Assembly: GCF_003265705.1 (NCBI RefSeq)
Contig: NW_020312867.1
Location: 9,523,228 to 9,587,227 of the forward strand
Direction of reading: 5' to 3'
From: Callorhinus ursinus
Lineage: Eukaryota > Chordata > Mammalia > Carnivora > Otariidae
DNA: 64,000 nt
Shown in pieces: positions 48,958-61,480 of this stretch. The translations under genes were made by a program, and so were the position numbers. How positions within the stretch are numbered: the stretch's first letter is position 1; every line of letters starts with the position of its first letter. The notes beneath the pieces were generated by a model. It did not search any database, was not told the DNA's origin, and saw only the letters and a program-made list of their open reading frames with translations.

Positions 48958-51380
48958 AAGGGCAACCCCATCCCGCTGCCTGTGTCTGTTGAGCCCTGGC
49001 CTAGGGCCTGAGGCCCCAGGGAGGGGGAGGGCAGTGGCTTCAGCAGGCCCCAGACCCCACCCCCTCAGGCCCCCCAGCCCCGCCCCTGCCCCGTCCCTAG
49101 CACTGCTCGGGCCAGGCATGATGTGGCCTAGAGCTGGCCGGGTAGACCGGCCCGACCTCTGGCCAACTCCCTCAAGCCGATGCTCCAGGTCCTCAGTGTG
49201 GGGCATCGGGGGCTTTGAGAAGAAGGGGCAGGGCAGAAGAGGGAGCCAGGGGCAGAGCGTGGCCAAGCCGCCGAGAGTTCCCACAAGGGTGTGGTGACAC
49301 CACCAGGGCTCCCTTGGCAACTGGCAGCTGCTTTTCCTCACAGATGCTCAGCTGTCTCAGCCGCAGACTCATTGAGAACTTCTAGCTCTGTAGCCCTGGT
49401 ACTAACGCCCCTCTTTCCCCAAGCTCTAGAAAGGGGCCACTGACAGAAACCTAGCTGAGAGAGGGCTGGCCAGAAGCCCCGTGAGACCTCAACTAACTCA
49501 CCTCCCGCTCCTTTCTGCCCAGGCATCCCCCACTCCCTAGACTCCCTACTTTCTGCCTCAGTGAGCACCCCCAAGTCTGGGAAGTGGGCCAGCTAGGGTA
49601 GTGAGGATCCCAGAGGAGAACTACTTTAAGATTCCTAAGGTCTGTGATGGAAAAATGAACAAGAAGTCCCATTTCCCCACTTACACAATGTGTGGCCATA
49701 GCCAATTAATTCTTTTGAACTTCGGTGTTAAGTGGGTCCCAACCCTGTCATGGGGTTGTTGTGAGTCAAAGGCAATACTGCCTATGTGTGAGGTACTTCG
49801 TAAAGACCAGAAAACTGTAAGATATGATACTGAAGTCTGAGAATAATCTGTAGGCTCAACGGGTCTTTTGATCCTGAAGGTGGTTCAAAGAGCAGGAAGC
49901 TTCCCTGGGCCTTCAGAGAAACGCTCTGTCATGCATACAATTTTGGCCCTCCGATGGTAAACAGGGGTGGATGGGTGTGGACGAGATGTAAAACGTTGTG
50001 TGACATGAAATCTCGAAATGTGCACATGCTGATCCCTCCTGGTTGTGAAATGCTTGGAGCTGAGGCCTGGCGTCCAGAGACGCCTGGACAGTTGTGTGAG
50101 TGGAGAAAGCAGAGCCCATGAGTTTCTGAAGCTGTCCCGACTTCTGCTCACAGCTCCAGGAAGGTCTGGAAGGGGGCATCCCTTCTTGCCCAGCATTCTG
50201 GCCCTTCACACAGCAGCTAACCCTCCAAACAAAACCGTGATCTGTTATTACCAAGTGAGGCACATGGTAGATAGTTTACCCACAGCTCAGACCCACCCAC
50301 TGGACCCCCACCCAGTTCCTGACCCTCTCTGTCTTCCACCCAGTCGTGACCCCACTGGATATCTAACCCTAAAACTTCTGCTCCTGAAGCCCTAGAACCA
50401 AAGTTCCTCTCTCCTGCCACCTAAACATTCAGGCCATGGGAACCAGACCCTAGAACCTAAGTTTATTTTTGCTAAAAACCCATTTGCTGTGGAGTTTCAT
50501 AACCATGCAGGCCACTGGTCAGAGGCCTTCAACATCAGTGCCCCAAACCCCAGGCACAGTCCTTTCTTCCAGTTTCCGTGTGGTTCTCCCACAAATGTGG
50601 CCTGGTAGGAAGGGCAAGGTGGGACATGGAGATGGTGAAGCCTCATGATTAGCCTGGGCTCTGGGGTATCGGCTGAGGATGGGTTTGAATCCCAGCACTG
50701 TTACTTTCTAGCTCCGTGACCTTGGTGGAAATTGTTAAAGTTTACCTTCTTGAACTTCATTTTCCTCAAGGGTAAAACCAAGGCAAGAACACCTGTTTTA
50801 GGGCCCCTGTGGGGCTCGTGGCATGTGGGCAAAATTCCTGGACTGACTCCTCATGCCATAAGCTGTAGCTATGCCATTTTAGAGATGAGGAGACAGGCTC
50901 AGGATCGCCGTTTGCCAGTGGCAAAGCCAGTGTGTTTGAATCCTGGTTCACCCTAGTGGGCTACTCAAGCAAATGCGATGGAGGAAATACAACCGCATGG
51001 AAGACCCTGGGGCTTCTCAATACCTGTTCTTAAGAGCTCCTGTCAGGGATGAAGCCAGGATGCCAGTCTTGGGTCTCTCACTGACTTGGCTGGCCATTGC
51101 TGGCCAGGGACATCACTTCAGAGCCTTGGGGCCATTATGATTAGGGGAGAGAGGAGGTTTTGGCCCAGACCAGGCACACTGCAGAGATGGGGGCAGGAAG
51201 GATTTGGACAGAAGCAAGGAGAAGGACTTCTTCCCTTCCTCACATAAATATATACCTTCTACCTTCCTGTGTCTGCTGGTAGAGGATAAGGTGGTATGGC
51301 CAGACTGCAGAGCTGATGGGCAATATTTATCAAATTCGATCAAACCATACCCTGTGACCCAGCAGTCCAAAATGAAGTCT
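48958..51380. other. Intergenic with MIR fragments
   Basis: MIR-like segments at about 49650-49830 (atggggttgttgtgagtc), 50650-50780 (ttactttctagctccgtgac) and, reversed, 50875-50950. No gene recognised. Confidence 0.45.
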
Positions 51381-51399
51381 CATAGAGGCCCGTAAGGGC

Positions 51400-51572
51400 C
51401 TGGCTCCTCAGAGTGGTCCCACCAGGACCAGAAGTATAGGTATCCCCTGGGAGCTGGAGAGAAATGCAGAGTCTCAGCGCCCCCCCCCCACCGCCAGGCC
51501 TGTGGAATCAGAGCCTGCATTTTAACAAGATCCCAGGTGATATGCACGCAAATGTTTGAGAAGCGCTGCATA
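51400..51572. mobile_element. MER5-like hAT DNA transposon fragment
   Basis: gctcctcagagtggtcccac, gcctgcattttaacaagatc and atgtttgagaagcgctgc match MER5-type text. Confidence 0.65.
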
Positions 51573-52079
51573 AGGGGACGTATTTGAGAGGGATGATTGT
51601 ACTATTGGTGGTGGCAGGAGATGGGAAAGGTAACATAAGGTGGATGAACACAGCAGTTAGGAGAGGAAGCTGTACGCATTGATCTCGAAATCCTAGCACT
51701 GAGTGAAAAGAAACTTGAATGAGAATACAATTCCTTTTACACAAATTTAAAATGTATGCCAGCAAAACTTCTTTTTTTTCCCCTAGAACACGTGAAAACA
51801 AAAGATAAACAGAAAGGAATGGCCGACTCTAGGGGCAGACAAGGGGGAGTGTAGTATACAGATAAAAGGGAAGTGAGGGACCTTGGCATCATGAACGTCA
51901 TTCCTGAAATTCCTTTAAATGTAGATAGAGTCACCCGTTTAGAGTTAAAAAGCTTAAAAATGCAAGCCTGGGGCAAATGAACAGGCTGGAATGAAGGAGT
52001 TCTAGGCCTTTCTGATTTGGGCCAAGAAAGGAGAGCCGCCCAGTTGGCCTGAGTGACCTGGACGGTTAGGTCGGTGTCT

Positions 52080-53130
52080 TTGCTTGGCCTCCCGCACCGC
52101 GGCCCGCAGCCTGCTCTGATGGGGGTGGCGGTGGGGGTGTCGTGGGCACCCGGTCACCCGCGTGGCCTGACCAGGATAATCAGATCGGGCGGGGCAGGAT
52201 GGACGGGAGCCGAGGAGGCGTCAGCCGCCAGGGCCGTCGCATCTAAGAGAGCAGAGAGGGAGCCACAGGGCATCCACATATGCTGGGGCGCACCTAGGAG
52301 CGGGAGCGTCGGGTACGACTCTCCTCCGTCCCAGGTGCAGAAAGCACCGAGTGGGAGCGATTGGGACGGAGGGTCCGAGAGGGCGGCGTCAAGGGAGATC
52401 TGGGGGCGGGGGGCACCGCTTGAGACAGTTGTCAGTGGCCACCCTGCGGAAGGTTGAGGGGGTCCCTGGAAGGAGGAGGTGTGCGGCGCGAGAGGATCCT
52501 CTAAGCGCCAGTTGCGGGAAGCCGAGAGGGGGCGCTCTCCCGCAGACTCGCGTGTGCAGGGGAAAGCGGGTCCCGGCTCCGGGGTGTGGGGAGCGGCTGT
52601 CCTCACCGAGAGGCCACAAGGGGATAGGGTGGAGACCCGCTCCTGCAGGGAGGGGGAGGTGGTCCGCGCCGCGCCGGGAGGTCACTCCGGGAGCAGAGCC
52701 AGGTGTGGGGCACTGCGCAATTCGCTCAGGTTGGGGAGAGGGGCCGGGGCGACGGCTGGAGGGCGTCCAACCGGGCGCGTTGACCGTGCGGGCGGAACGA
52801 GGCGGTCAAGGGCCTGAGGCCGAGAAGGAAATGCTAAGCCAAGCTGGGGATCGGAGGGCTGTGGGCACCCACAAAAGGAAGGTGCTAACCATCCCGGGGA
52901 AGTCAGCACCCCGCGGAATCGCAACCGGCGGAGCCGGCGACCGACGTTGCAAGGCGCGCCCCCTAGCGGAGATCTCCCTCTCTGGCAGTGAAGAGTCAGG
53001 TTTGGTTGGGGTGTGGGGAGGAAGGGAAGGGAGCGGTCTCTCACAGGCCGGGACAGTAGCACTGGGGGCGAGGGTGAATCCTGGCGTCAGAGAGAGGCAT
53101 CTTCGGCCCACTGCCGTCACGGTAGGGGCT
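52080..53130. other. GC/CpG-rich block without a recognised gene
   Basis: About 1 kb with many CpGs (ggcgggg, cgcgcc, ccgcgccg), unlike the AT-rich DNA on both sides, so it would score as a CpG island. It carries a 313-codon plus-strand frame (52351-53292), rich in Gly/Arg, with no domain I recognise; this composition favours chance open frames. It may be a promoter for an unannotated or non-coding transcript. Confidence 0.45.
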
Positions 53131-53458
53131 TCTTGGACTCCTCACTCCCTTCCCCAAATCTCCAGCCTGGGTCCCCCAGCCAGAAACCCAGGGGCATCAA
53201 GGGCAGAGCTCATGAGAATCCTGGAGAAGGAAGGGTCCAATCTAGCCGGCATCACTGTGTCACGGGACTCCTGGCTCACCCCTAGTCTATGATCCCATTC
53301 CTCCTGGGGGAAAGAGCTGTCTTTTGTGAGGTTTTGTCAGGCTTTGGATGCAACAAATTTTAAACAAGTTTTTTTTTTTTTTTCCTGCTGAGCAAACATC
53401 TATATTCTGTCTTGCTTCCTTTATACTGCCTCCTTACCTTTCAAATATATTCCATCTT

Positions 53459-53638
53459 GGGCACCTGGGTGGCTCAGTTGGTTAAGCGACTGCCTTCGGC
53501 TCAGGTCATGATCCTGGAGTCCCGGAATCGAGTCCCACATCGGGCTCCCTGCGCAGCAGGGAGTCTGCTTCTCCCTCTGACCCTCTCCCTTCTCGTGCTC
53601 TCATTCTCTCTCTCTCAAATAAATAAAATCTTTAAAAA
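53459..53638 (+). mobile_element. Can-SINE (SINEC)
   Basis: Plus-strand SINEC with atatt(tt)ccatctt copies on each side. Confidence 0.92.
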
Positions 53639-54043
53639 AATATTTTCCATCTTAAAAATAAAAGAACTTGATTTTAGATCTTGTTGCTTCTACCATATTT
53701 TCTGGCCTGTGTCCTTAAATGTCTAACAAAAAACCCACAATATTTAAAATTGAGATGTGATACTGCATACTTGCAAAATATTTGTAACATATATGAAAGT
53801 CATAAAGTCCTCTAAACTGAAGGATACCACAACCATCTAATAGCCAGATGTTATCAGTATGTTACCAGTCCTCTCCTTGTGCATTCATCATCTAACTGCA
53901 AGCTGGGGTTCCCAGACAATGGCATATGGAATTGCTATTCACAGGCACCTTTGACTTGATCTTGATTTAAAAGGAACTTCTTCTAAGGTGCCACTATTAA
54001 GAATTACGTAGGTTACTGTAGAATTTTGGTAGTTTACTTTTTT

Positions 54044-54257
54044 TTTAATTATTTCTCTTTTTTTTATTTTTTTAAGGTTTTATTTATTTGAGAGAATGAG
54101 AGAGAGAGAGAGAGAGAGCATGAGAGGGGAGAGGGTCAGAGGGAGAAGCAGACTCCCTGCCGAGCAGGGAGCCCGATGTGGGACTCGATCCCCGGACTCC
54201 AGGATCATGACCTGAGTGGAAGGCAGTCGCTTAACCAACTGAGCCACCCAGGCGCCC
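54044..54257 (-). mobile_element. Can-SINE (SINEC)
   Basis: Minus-strand SINEC with target duplication ttggtagtttactttt on both sides. Confidence 0.93.
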
Positions 54258-54459
54258 TTGGTAGTTTACTTTTATCCAGCTAAGCAAACTCCTTTCCATT
54301 CCTGATTTGCTAACAGTTTTGATTGTGAATGGATATTGAATGAAAGAATTGTGTTTTTTTTTTTCTGCATCTACTACAAGGACAACTGGTTATTTTCCTT
54401 TTTTCTGTTTATATGGTGAATTACATTTTTAGGTGTCTTAATATTGAACTCTTCCTAGA

Positions 54460-55250
54460 AAAAACCCCATCCTGGTTCCTTTTTAATTGACATATAATTC
54501 ACACACACACATTTTACATGCAAGTAAAATGCACAAATCTTGGGGGTACAGCTCAATGAATTTTTATATACTTGTATGTGTGTCCATGTAACTGCCACCC
54601 AGATCAAGATATAGAACTTTTCCATCATCCCAGAAGGTTCCATTATGTCCTTTCCCAATCAATACTTTCCCCCATAGGTAACCTGTATTATGACTTCTAT
54701 CACAACAGATTAGCCTGTTCTTGAAATCATACAGAACAAAGTCATACAAAATGTACTCTAGTGTCTGGATTCTTTCAAGGTTACAACTGTGAGATTCATC
54801 CATGTTGTTGCATCTCTCAGTAGTTTGCCCTCCTTTATTAATGTGTACTAACCCATTGTACAGGAGGCAACAGTTTACTCTCTTATTGAAGGACATTTGG
54901 CTTGTTTCTAAGTTTTGGCTACTATGAATTAAACTTATATGACTATCCTTGGACAAGTCTTTTGGTAGATAGATGCACTCACTTCTTCTGAAGTGAAATT
55001 GTTGGCTCATAGAGTATGTAAATGTTCAACCTTAGCAAATGCTGCCCGATAATTTTCAAAGTGATTTGTACCAAGCAGCGATTCCACTGCTTTTTTTCAG
55101 CCTACCCACCAAATTCACTGTTTGGGTTTTCTGCTCTCTCCTGGTCATCAGATATGGTATTTACATTTCTGTTTCTCATTTTCATTTTTGCTTGGGTGAT
55201 TTCTGGGAGGAGGAGAAAATACCAACTTTATTACCTTCAAACTGTACAAC
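54460..55250 (-). mobile_element. L1 LINE remnant, antisense
   Basis: gctactatgaattaaactta, gtcttttggtagatagatgc and gaagtgaaattgttggctca are diverged complements of L1 ORF2 3' text. Confidence 0.65.
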
Positions 55251-55262
55251 CTTTCCTTTTCA

Positions 55263-55450
55263 TTTTTTTCAAAGATTCGTTTATTTATTTTAGAGAGCAG
55301 GCGGGGCAGAAGGAGAAGGAGAGAATCTCAAGCAGACTCCCTGGCTGAGCATGGAGCCCAACTCGGGGCTCTATCCCACCACCCTGAGATCATGACCTGA
55401 CCTGAAGCCAAGAGTCAGATGGCTCAACTGACTGAGCTACCCAAGCGCCC
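55263..55450 (-). mobile_element. Older Can-SINE (SINEC)
   Basis: Diverged minus-strand copy (ctgagctacccaagcgccc head). Confidence 0.8.
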
Positions 55451-55490
55451 TGAACTGCTTTCGTTTTTATTTCTATTATTTTATTTTTTA

Positions 55491-55685
55491 AATTTTTTTT
55501 AAGGTTTTCATTTATTTATTTGATAGAGAGAGAGACAGCGACAGCAGGAACACAAGCAGGAGTGGGAGAGGGAGAAGCAGGCCTCCAGCCGAGCAGGGAG
55601 CTTGATGCAGGGCTCGATCCCAGGACCCTGGAACCATGACCTGAGCCGAAGGCAGACGCCCAACGACTAGCCACCCAGGCGCCCC
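55491..55685 (-). mobile_element. Can-SINE (SINEC)
   Basis: Minus-strand SINEC with a small deletion in the gactgagccacc motif. Confidence 0.9.
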
Positions 55686-55729
55686 CACTTCCCTTTTTAA
55701 AGCCAAGAATGCAAGGCTAGTTTAACATT

Positions 55730-55731
<2 letters not shown>

Positions 55732-55778
<47 letters not shown>
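55732..55778. repeat. (CA)n microsatellite
   Basis: About 23 CA units inside the outer L1. Confidence 0.97.
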
Positions 55779-55779
<1 letters not shown>

Positions 55780-55956
55780 AATTAATGTAATTCACCATAT
55801 TATCAAACTAAAAACTCTATGTGATCATTTCAATAGATGCAGAAAAGGTATTTCACAAATCCAACATCATTCCTGATTAAAAATAGAACAAAACTCTCAA
55901 CAACCTAGGAATAGAAGGAAATTTCCTCAACCATATAGAAGCCATCTATGAAAAAT

Positions 55957-56074
55957 AGGGGTGCCTGGCTGGCTTAGTCCGTGGAGCATGCGACTCTTGA
56001 TCTCAGTGTTGTGAGTTTGAGCCCCACGCTGGGTGTAGAGATTACTTAAAAATAAAATCTTAAAAAAAAAAAAG
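55957..56074 (+). mobile_element. Short tRNA-derived carnivoran SINE
   Basis: ggggtgcctggctggcttag, gttgtgagtttgagcccc and gtgtagagattacttaaa; plus strand, inside the outer L1. Confidence 0.85.
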
Positions 56075-56225
56075 GCTAATCTCATAGTTAGTGAAAAAAC
56101 TGAATACTTTTCCCTTAAGATTAGGAAAAATGTATGTTTGTTTTTACCATTTCTATTCAACATTGTGGTAGATGTCCTAGCCAGCACAATAAGGCAAGAA
56201 ATATAAATAGAAAACATACAGATTG

Positions 56226-56423
56226 GGGGCACCTGGGTGGCTCAGTTGGTTAAGCGACTGCCTTCGGCTCAGGTCATGATCCTGGAGTCCCAGGATCGAG
56301 TCCCACATCGGGCTTCCTGCTCAGCAGGGAGTCTGCTTCCCCTCTGACCCTCTTCCCTCTCGTGCTTTCTATCTCTCATTCTCTCTCTCTCTCAAATAAA
56401 TAAATAAAATCTTTAAAAGAAAA
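56226..56423 (+). mobile_element. Can-SINE (SINEC)
   Basis: Plus-strand SINEC with the exact 17-bp duplication agaaaacatacagattg at 56209-56225 and 56424-56440; inserted in the outer L1. Confidence 0.95.
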
Positions 56424-56613
56424 AGAAAACATACAGATTGGAAAAGAAGAAGTGAAGCTATCTTTATTTGCAGACAACAGGACTGCCTATGTAGAGAATC
56501 TAATGGAATCTATAAAAAAGCTACTGGAACTAATAAGGGAATTTAGCAAAGCAACTAATATGTACACGGTCACCATTATGATACAAGATCCATACAAAAA
56601 AAATCAACTGTGT

Positions 56614-57740
56614 GTATGGAACCAGAAAAGACCCTGGATAGCCAGAGGAATGTTGAAAAAGAAAAGCAAAGCCGGTGGCATCACAATTCTGGACTTCAAG
56701 CTCTATTACAAAGCTGTCATCATCAAGACAGTATGGTACTGGCACAAAAACAGACACATAGATCGATGGAACAGAATAGAGAGCCCAGAAATGGACCCTC
56801 AACTCTATGGTCAACTAATCTTTGACAAAGCAGGAAAGAATGTCCAGTGGAAAAAAGACAGTCTCTTCAACAAATGGTGTTGGGAAAATTGGACAGCCAC
56901 ATGCAGAATGAAACTGGACCATTTCCTTACACCACACACAAAAATGGACTCAAAATGGATGAAAGACCTAACTGTGAGACAGGAATCCATCAAAATCCTT
57001 GAGGAGAATACAGGCAGCAACCTCTTCGACCTCAGCCACAGCAACTTCTTCCTAGAAACATCGCCAAAGGCAAGGGAAGCAAGGGCAAAAATGAACTATT
57101 GAGACTTCATCAAGATAAAAAGCTTTTGCACAGCAAATGAAACAGTCAAGAAAACCAAAAGACAACCGACAGAATGGGAGAAGATATTTGCAAATGACAT
57201 ATCAGATAAAGGGCTAGTATCCAAAATCTATAAAGAACTTATTAAACTCAACACCCAAAGAACAAATAATCCAATCAAGAAATGGGCAGAAGACATGAAC
57301 AGACATTTCTGCAAAGAAGACATCCAAATGGCCAACAGACACATGAAAAAGTGCTCAACATAACTTGGCATCAGGGAAATACAAATCAAAACCTCAATGA
57401 GATACCACCTCACACCAGTCAGAATGGCTAAAATTAGCAAGTCAGGAAACAACAGATGTTGGCAGGGATGCGGAGAAAGGGGAACCCTCCTACACTGTTG
57501 GTGGGAATGCAAGCTGGTGCAGCCACTCTGGAAAACAGTATGGAGGTTCCTCAAAAAGTTGAAAATAGAGCTACCCTATGACTCAGCAATTGCACTACTG
57601 GGTATTTACCCCAAAGATACAAATGTAGTGATCTGAAGGGGCACATACACCCCAATGTTTATAGCAGCAATATCCACAATAGCCAAACTGTGGAAAGAGA
57701 CTAGATGTCCATCAACAGATAAATGGATAAAGAAGATGTG

Positions 57741-57807
<67 letters not shown>

Positions 57808-58218
57808 CACAATGGAATATTATGCAGCCATAAAAAAATGAAATCTTGCCATTTGCAATGACATGGATGCAACTAGAGGGTATTATGCTAAGCAAAATAA
57901 GTCAGTCAGAGAAAGACATGTATCATATGATCTCACTGATATGAGGAATTTGAGAAAGAAGACAGAGGATCATAGGAGAAGGGAGGGAAAAATGAAACAA
58001 GATGAAACCGGAGAGGGAGACAAACCGTAAGAGACTCTTAATCTCCGGAAACAAATTGAGGGTTGCTGGAGTGGAGGGGGGTCAGAGGGATGGGGTGGCT
58101 GGGTGATGGACATTGGGGAGGGTAGGTACTATGGTGAGCACTGTGAATTGTGTAAGACTGATGAATCATAGACCTGTACCCCTGAAAGAAATAATACATT
58201 ATATGTTTAAAAAAAATT
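56614..58218 (+). mobile_element. Inner, younger 5'-truncated L1
   Basis: About 1.6 kb of the 3' end of L1: ORF2 C-terminal text ([20 protein letters not shown]), a stop near 57100 in place of a Trp codon, later frame breaks, a 3' UTR and an A-rich tail. The host sequence aaaaaatcaa-tgtgt is repeated at about 56596-56613 and 58219-58235, so this is a separate insertion into the outer L1. Confidence 0.88.
57742..57808. repeat. (GT)n(TA)n compound microsatellite
   Basis: About 21 GT units followed by about 12 TA units, grown from the tgtggtatatatacacaatgg site of the inner L1. Confidence 0.97.
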
Positions 58219-58282
58219 AAAAAAAAATCAATGTGTTTCTCTGTACTAGCAATGAATGGTCAAAAATAGAAATTTAAAAAGC

Positions 58283-58862
58283 GGGACACCTGGATGACTC
58301 AGTTGGTTAGGCATCTGCCTTCAACTCAGCTTGTGATCCCAGGGTCCTGGGATCGAGTCCTGCACCGGGCTCCTTGCTCAGCGGGGAGCCTGCTTCTCCC
58401 TCTACCTGCCACTCCCCCTGCTTGTGCTCTCTCTCTCTGACATATAAATAAAANNNNNNNNNNNNNNNNNNNNNNNNNNNNNNNNNNNNNNNNNNNNNNN
58501 NNNNNNNNNNNNNNNNNNNNNNNNNNNNNNNNNNNNNNNNNNNNNNNNNNNNNNNNNNNNNNNNNNNNNNNNNNNNNNNNNNNNNNNNNNNNNNNNNNNN
58601 NNNNNNNNNNNNNNNNNNNNNNNNNNNNNNNNNNNNNNNNNNNNNNNNNNNNNNNNNNNNNNNNNNNNNNNNNNNNNNNNNNNNNNNNNNNNNNNNNNNN
58701 NNNNNNNNNNNNNNNNNNNNNNNNNNNNNNNNNNNNNNNNNNNNNNNNNNNNNNNNNNNNNNNNNNNNNNNNNNNNNNNNNNNNNNNNNNNNNNNNNNNN
58801 NNNNNNNNNNNNNNNNNNNNNNNNNNNNNNNNNNNNNNNNNNNNNNNNNNNNNTTTTTAAAA
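58283..58862 (+). mobile_element. Can-SINE whose tail runs into a 400-N gap
   Basis: SINEC head and body at 58283-58453 (gggacacctggatgactcag), then N to 58853. The exact duplication agaaatttaaaaagc lies at 58268-58282 and 58863-58877, so the gap falls within the tail of this SINE. Confidence 0.88.
58454..58853. other. 400-N assembly gap
   Basis: Unknown sequence. The flanking SINE duplication suggests the missing DNA is SINE tail or a later insertion into it. Confidence 0.98.
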
Positions 58863-59136
58863 AGAAATTTAAAAAGCAGCATTATTTAAAATTAAAAAAA
58901 AATAGCACCTACAAGTAAATCTGGCAAAAGATGTGAAAGATCTGTACACTGATAACTACAAAATGTTGCTGAGAGATATAAAAGAAGACCTAAATAATGG
59001 AGAGATATATCTTGTTGATGAAATGGATGACCCAACAATGCTAAGATGTCAATTTTTCCCAAATTTAATCTATATATTCAATACAATCACAATAAAAATC
59101 CCAGCATTTCTGTAGAAATAAGCTGTTTTTAAAACT

Positions 59137-59240
59137 GGGATCAAGCCCTGCATCGGGCCTGCTTCTCTCTCTCCCGCTGCCCCTGCTTGTGTTCCTTCTC
59201 TCGCTCTCTGTCAAATAAATAAAAATCTTAAAAAAAAAAA
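59137..59240 (+). mobile_element. 5'-truncated Can-SINE
   Basis: Starts at gggatcaagccctgcatcgg with no tRNA head, then CT-rich region and AAATAAATAAA tail. Inside the outer L1. Confidence 0.85.
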
Positions 59241-59257
59241 AAAAAAACTCATACGGA

Positions 59258-59440
59258 AGGGGTGCCTGAGTGGCACAGTCAGTTAAGTGTCTGACTCTTG
59301 GTTTCAGCTCAGGTTGTGATCTCAGGGTCGTGGGATCTAGCCCCATGTAGGGCTCCATGCTCAGGGTGGAGTCTGCTTAAGGCTCTCTCTGCCCCTTCCC
59401 CCTGCTCGTGCTCTCTCTCTCTCTAAATAGCCTTAAAAAA
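59258..59440 (+). mobile_element. Older Can-SINE (SINEC)
   Basis: ggggtgcctgagtggcacag head, flanked by aaaactcatac-g/a-gaa copies. Confidence 0.9.
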
Positions 59441-60929
59441 ACTCATACAGAAATGTAAAGGATCTAGAGTAGCCAAAATAACTTTGATAAAGAAGAACAA
59501 AGTTAGAGGACAAACATTACCTGACTTCCAGACTTACCGTAAAGCTGTAATAATCAAGAGAGTATGGTATTGGCATAAAGACAGACAAATAGATCAATGG
59601 AACAGAATATGGGGTCCAGAAATAGATCTATACATACATGTACAACAGATTTTCAACAAAGGTGCAAAGAGAATTTAGTGAGGAAATGATAGTCTTCAAC
59701 AAATAGTGTTGGAATCTTTGGGTATTCATATGCAAAAAATGTCAATCACCTTGAACTATATATAAAAATTAATTCAAAATAGATCACAAACCTAAATGTA
59801 AAACCCCAAACCATAAACCTTCTAGAAGAAAACATACAGGAAAATGGTTGTGACCTTGGATTAGGCAAAGAATTCTTCGATATGACACCAAAAATATAAT
59901 CCATTAAAGAAAAATAAACTGCCCCTGATCAAAACTAAAATTGTCCTTCAAAAGACACTGCTAATCAAAAGACAAGCCATGGAAGGAACAAGTATTGGCA
60001 AACCATACATCTCATAAAGGACTTGGATCCAGGATAAAAAGTTCTCAAAGCCCAGTGATAAGTTGTTTTTTTTTTTTTTTTAAGGGATGGGTGGAGAGGA
60101 GGAACAGTCTGAAAAGAAACTTTACCAAAGAAGATAAACAGATTGCCAATAAGCACAGGAAAAGACATTCAACTTCATTAGTAGTTATGGAAATGCAAAG
60201 TAAAACCACACTACCTACCTACCGTAATAGCTAAGATTAGAAAGACTAATACCAAGTGTTGATGAGGACGTCAGGGAACTGTATCCCTCACACACTGCTA
60301 GCCTGACTATAAAATGGGACAGCCACTGTGGAAGAATGTCAGTTTTTTTTTAAAGTTAAACATACATCCACTGCATGATCCAGCCATTTCATTCTAAGAA
60401 ATGAAAACATATGTCCACACAAAGATTTGTGCATAAATGTTCATAGCAACTTTATTTGCAACAGGCAAAAACTAAAAATAACTCAAATGTCCATCAACAG
60501 GTGAACAGATAAACACTGGTACAGCCACACAATAGACTACTACTCAGCTGTAAAAAAGAGCGAGCTACTGATACACGTAACAACATGAATTTCCATGTTG
60601 TTCCCTCTATCTCACTAATTAGGCTGAGTGAAAGAAGCCAGGTTAAAAAAAGAGTACCTATCGAATGGTTCCATGTAAAATTCTGGGAAATACAAACTGA
60701 TCTATAGGAACAGAAAGCAGATCAGTATCAGTGGTTCCTTGGTGTTGGAAGTAGGGAGATGTGAGGAGGTTGTGGGGAGAGAACAAGGGAAGGGTTTACA
60801 GGAGGCAAAGATAAATTTCATTATCTTGACTGCGATGGTTTCATGAATGTATACGTGTCAACATTTATGAAATTGTACATTTGAAATAGATGCAGTTTGA
60901 GTTACATCTCAATAAAGCAGGCTTTTTTT

Positions 60930-61170
60930 TTTTTAAGCATAGGTCCATTTTCTTGTAGTCAGAATTTATCTTTCACCAATGTACCTGATGGAGGTAAACA
61001 CTAAAATGGACTCAACGCACAATCTGTGCAAGGAACTGGGCAATGTAACAGAAGGCAAGTTATCTGCTTTTGTTGGGAAACTTCCAGTTTGGTTAAAATG
61101 TTTTGAAAAAAAAAATTCCACTGATTTTGTTTTCTTGAAAGACTTATTTTCCTTGGAAAATAAAGGCTAG
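60930..61170. other. Intergenic, no recognisable feature
   Basis: AT-rich unique sequence between the outer L1 and the next SINE. Confidence 0.35.
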
Positions 61171-61173
61171 TAT

Positions 61174-61378
61174 TCTTTTTAAAGATTTATTTATTTATTT
61201 ATTTGAAAGAGAGAGAATGAGAGAGAGAGAGAGAGAGCACATGAGATGGGGGAGGGTCAGAGGGAGAAGCAGACTCCCTGCTGAGCAGGGAGCCCGACGT
61301 GGGACTCGATCCCGGGACTCCAGGATCATGACCTGAGCTGAAGGCAGTCGCTTAGCCAACTGAGCCACCCAGGCACCC
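61174..61378 (-). mobile_element. Can-SINE (SINEC)
   Basis: Minus-strand SINEC with the 16-bp duplication aataaaggctagtatt on both sides. Confidence 0.95.
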
Positions 61379-61480
61379 AATAAAGGCTAGTATTACAACT
61401 GAAGAGCTCACGCATCTTTTACTACTTTCAGGAATATCTTGGTATGGCAAAGGAAAGGATATTGGAACTAAGATTCCAGG

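Larger units (their letters stand above)
55700..60925 (+). mobile_element. Outer L1 LINE (old, ORF2 3' part), hosting many later insertions
   Basis: L1 ORF2 text runs on the plus strand in pieces: 55700-55956, 56075-56225, 56424-56613, 58219-58282, 58863-59136 and 59441-60925, in the correct L1 order. It ends near catctcaataaagcaggc. No long frame remains. It is split by one younger L1, at least five SINEs and a CA repeat. Confidence 0.85.

Noticed and set aside
56452..57102. 216-codon frame with reverse-transcriptase-type C-terminal text
   Set aside because: It is the broken ORF2 end of nested L1 elements, crossing the outer/inner L1 junction; not a host gene.
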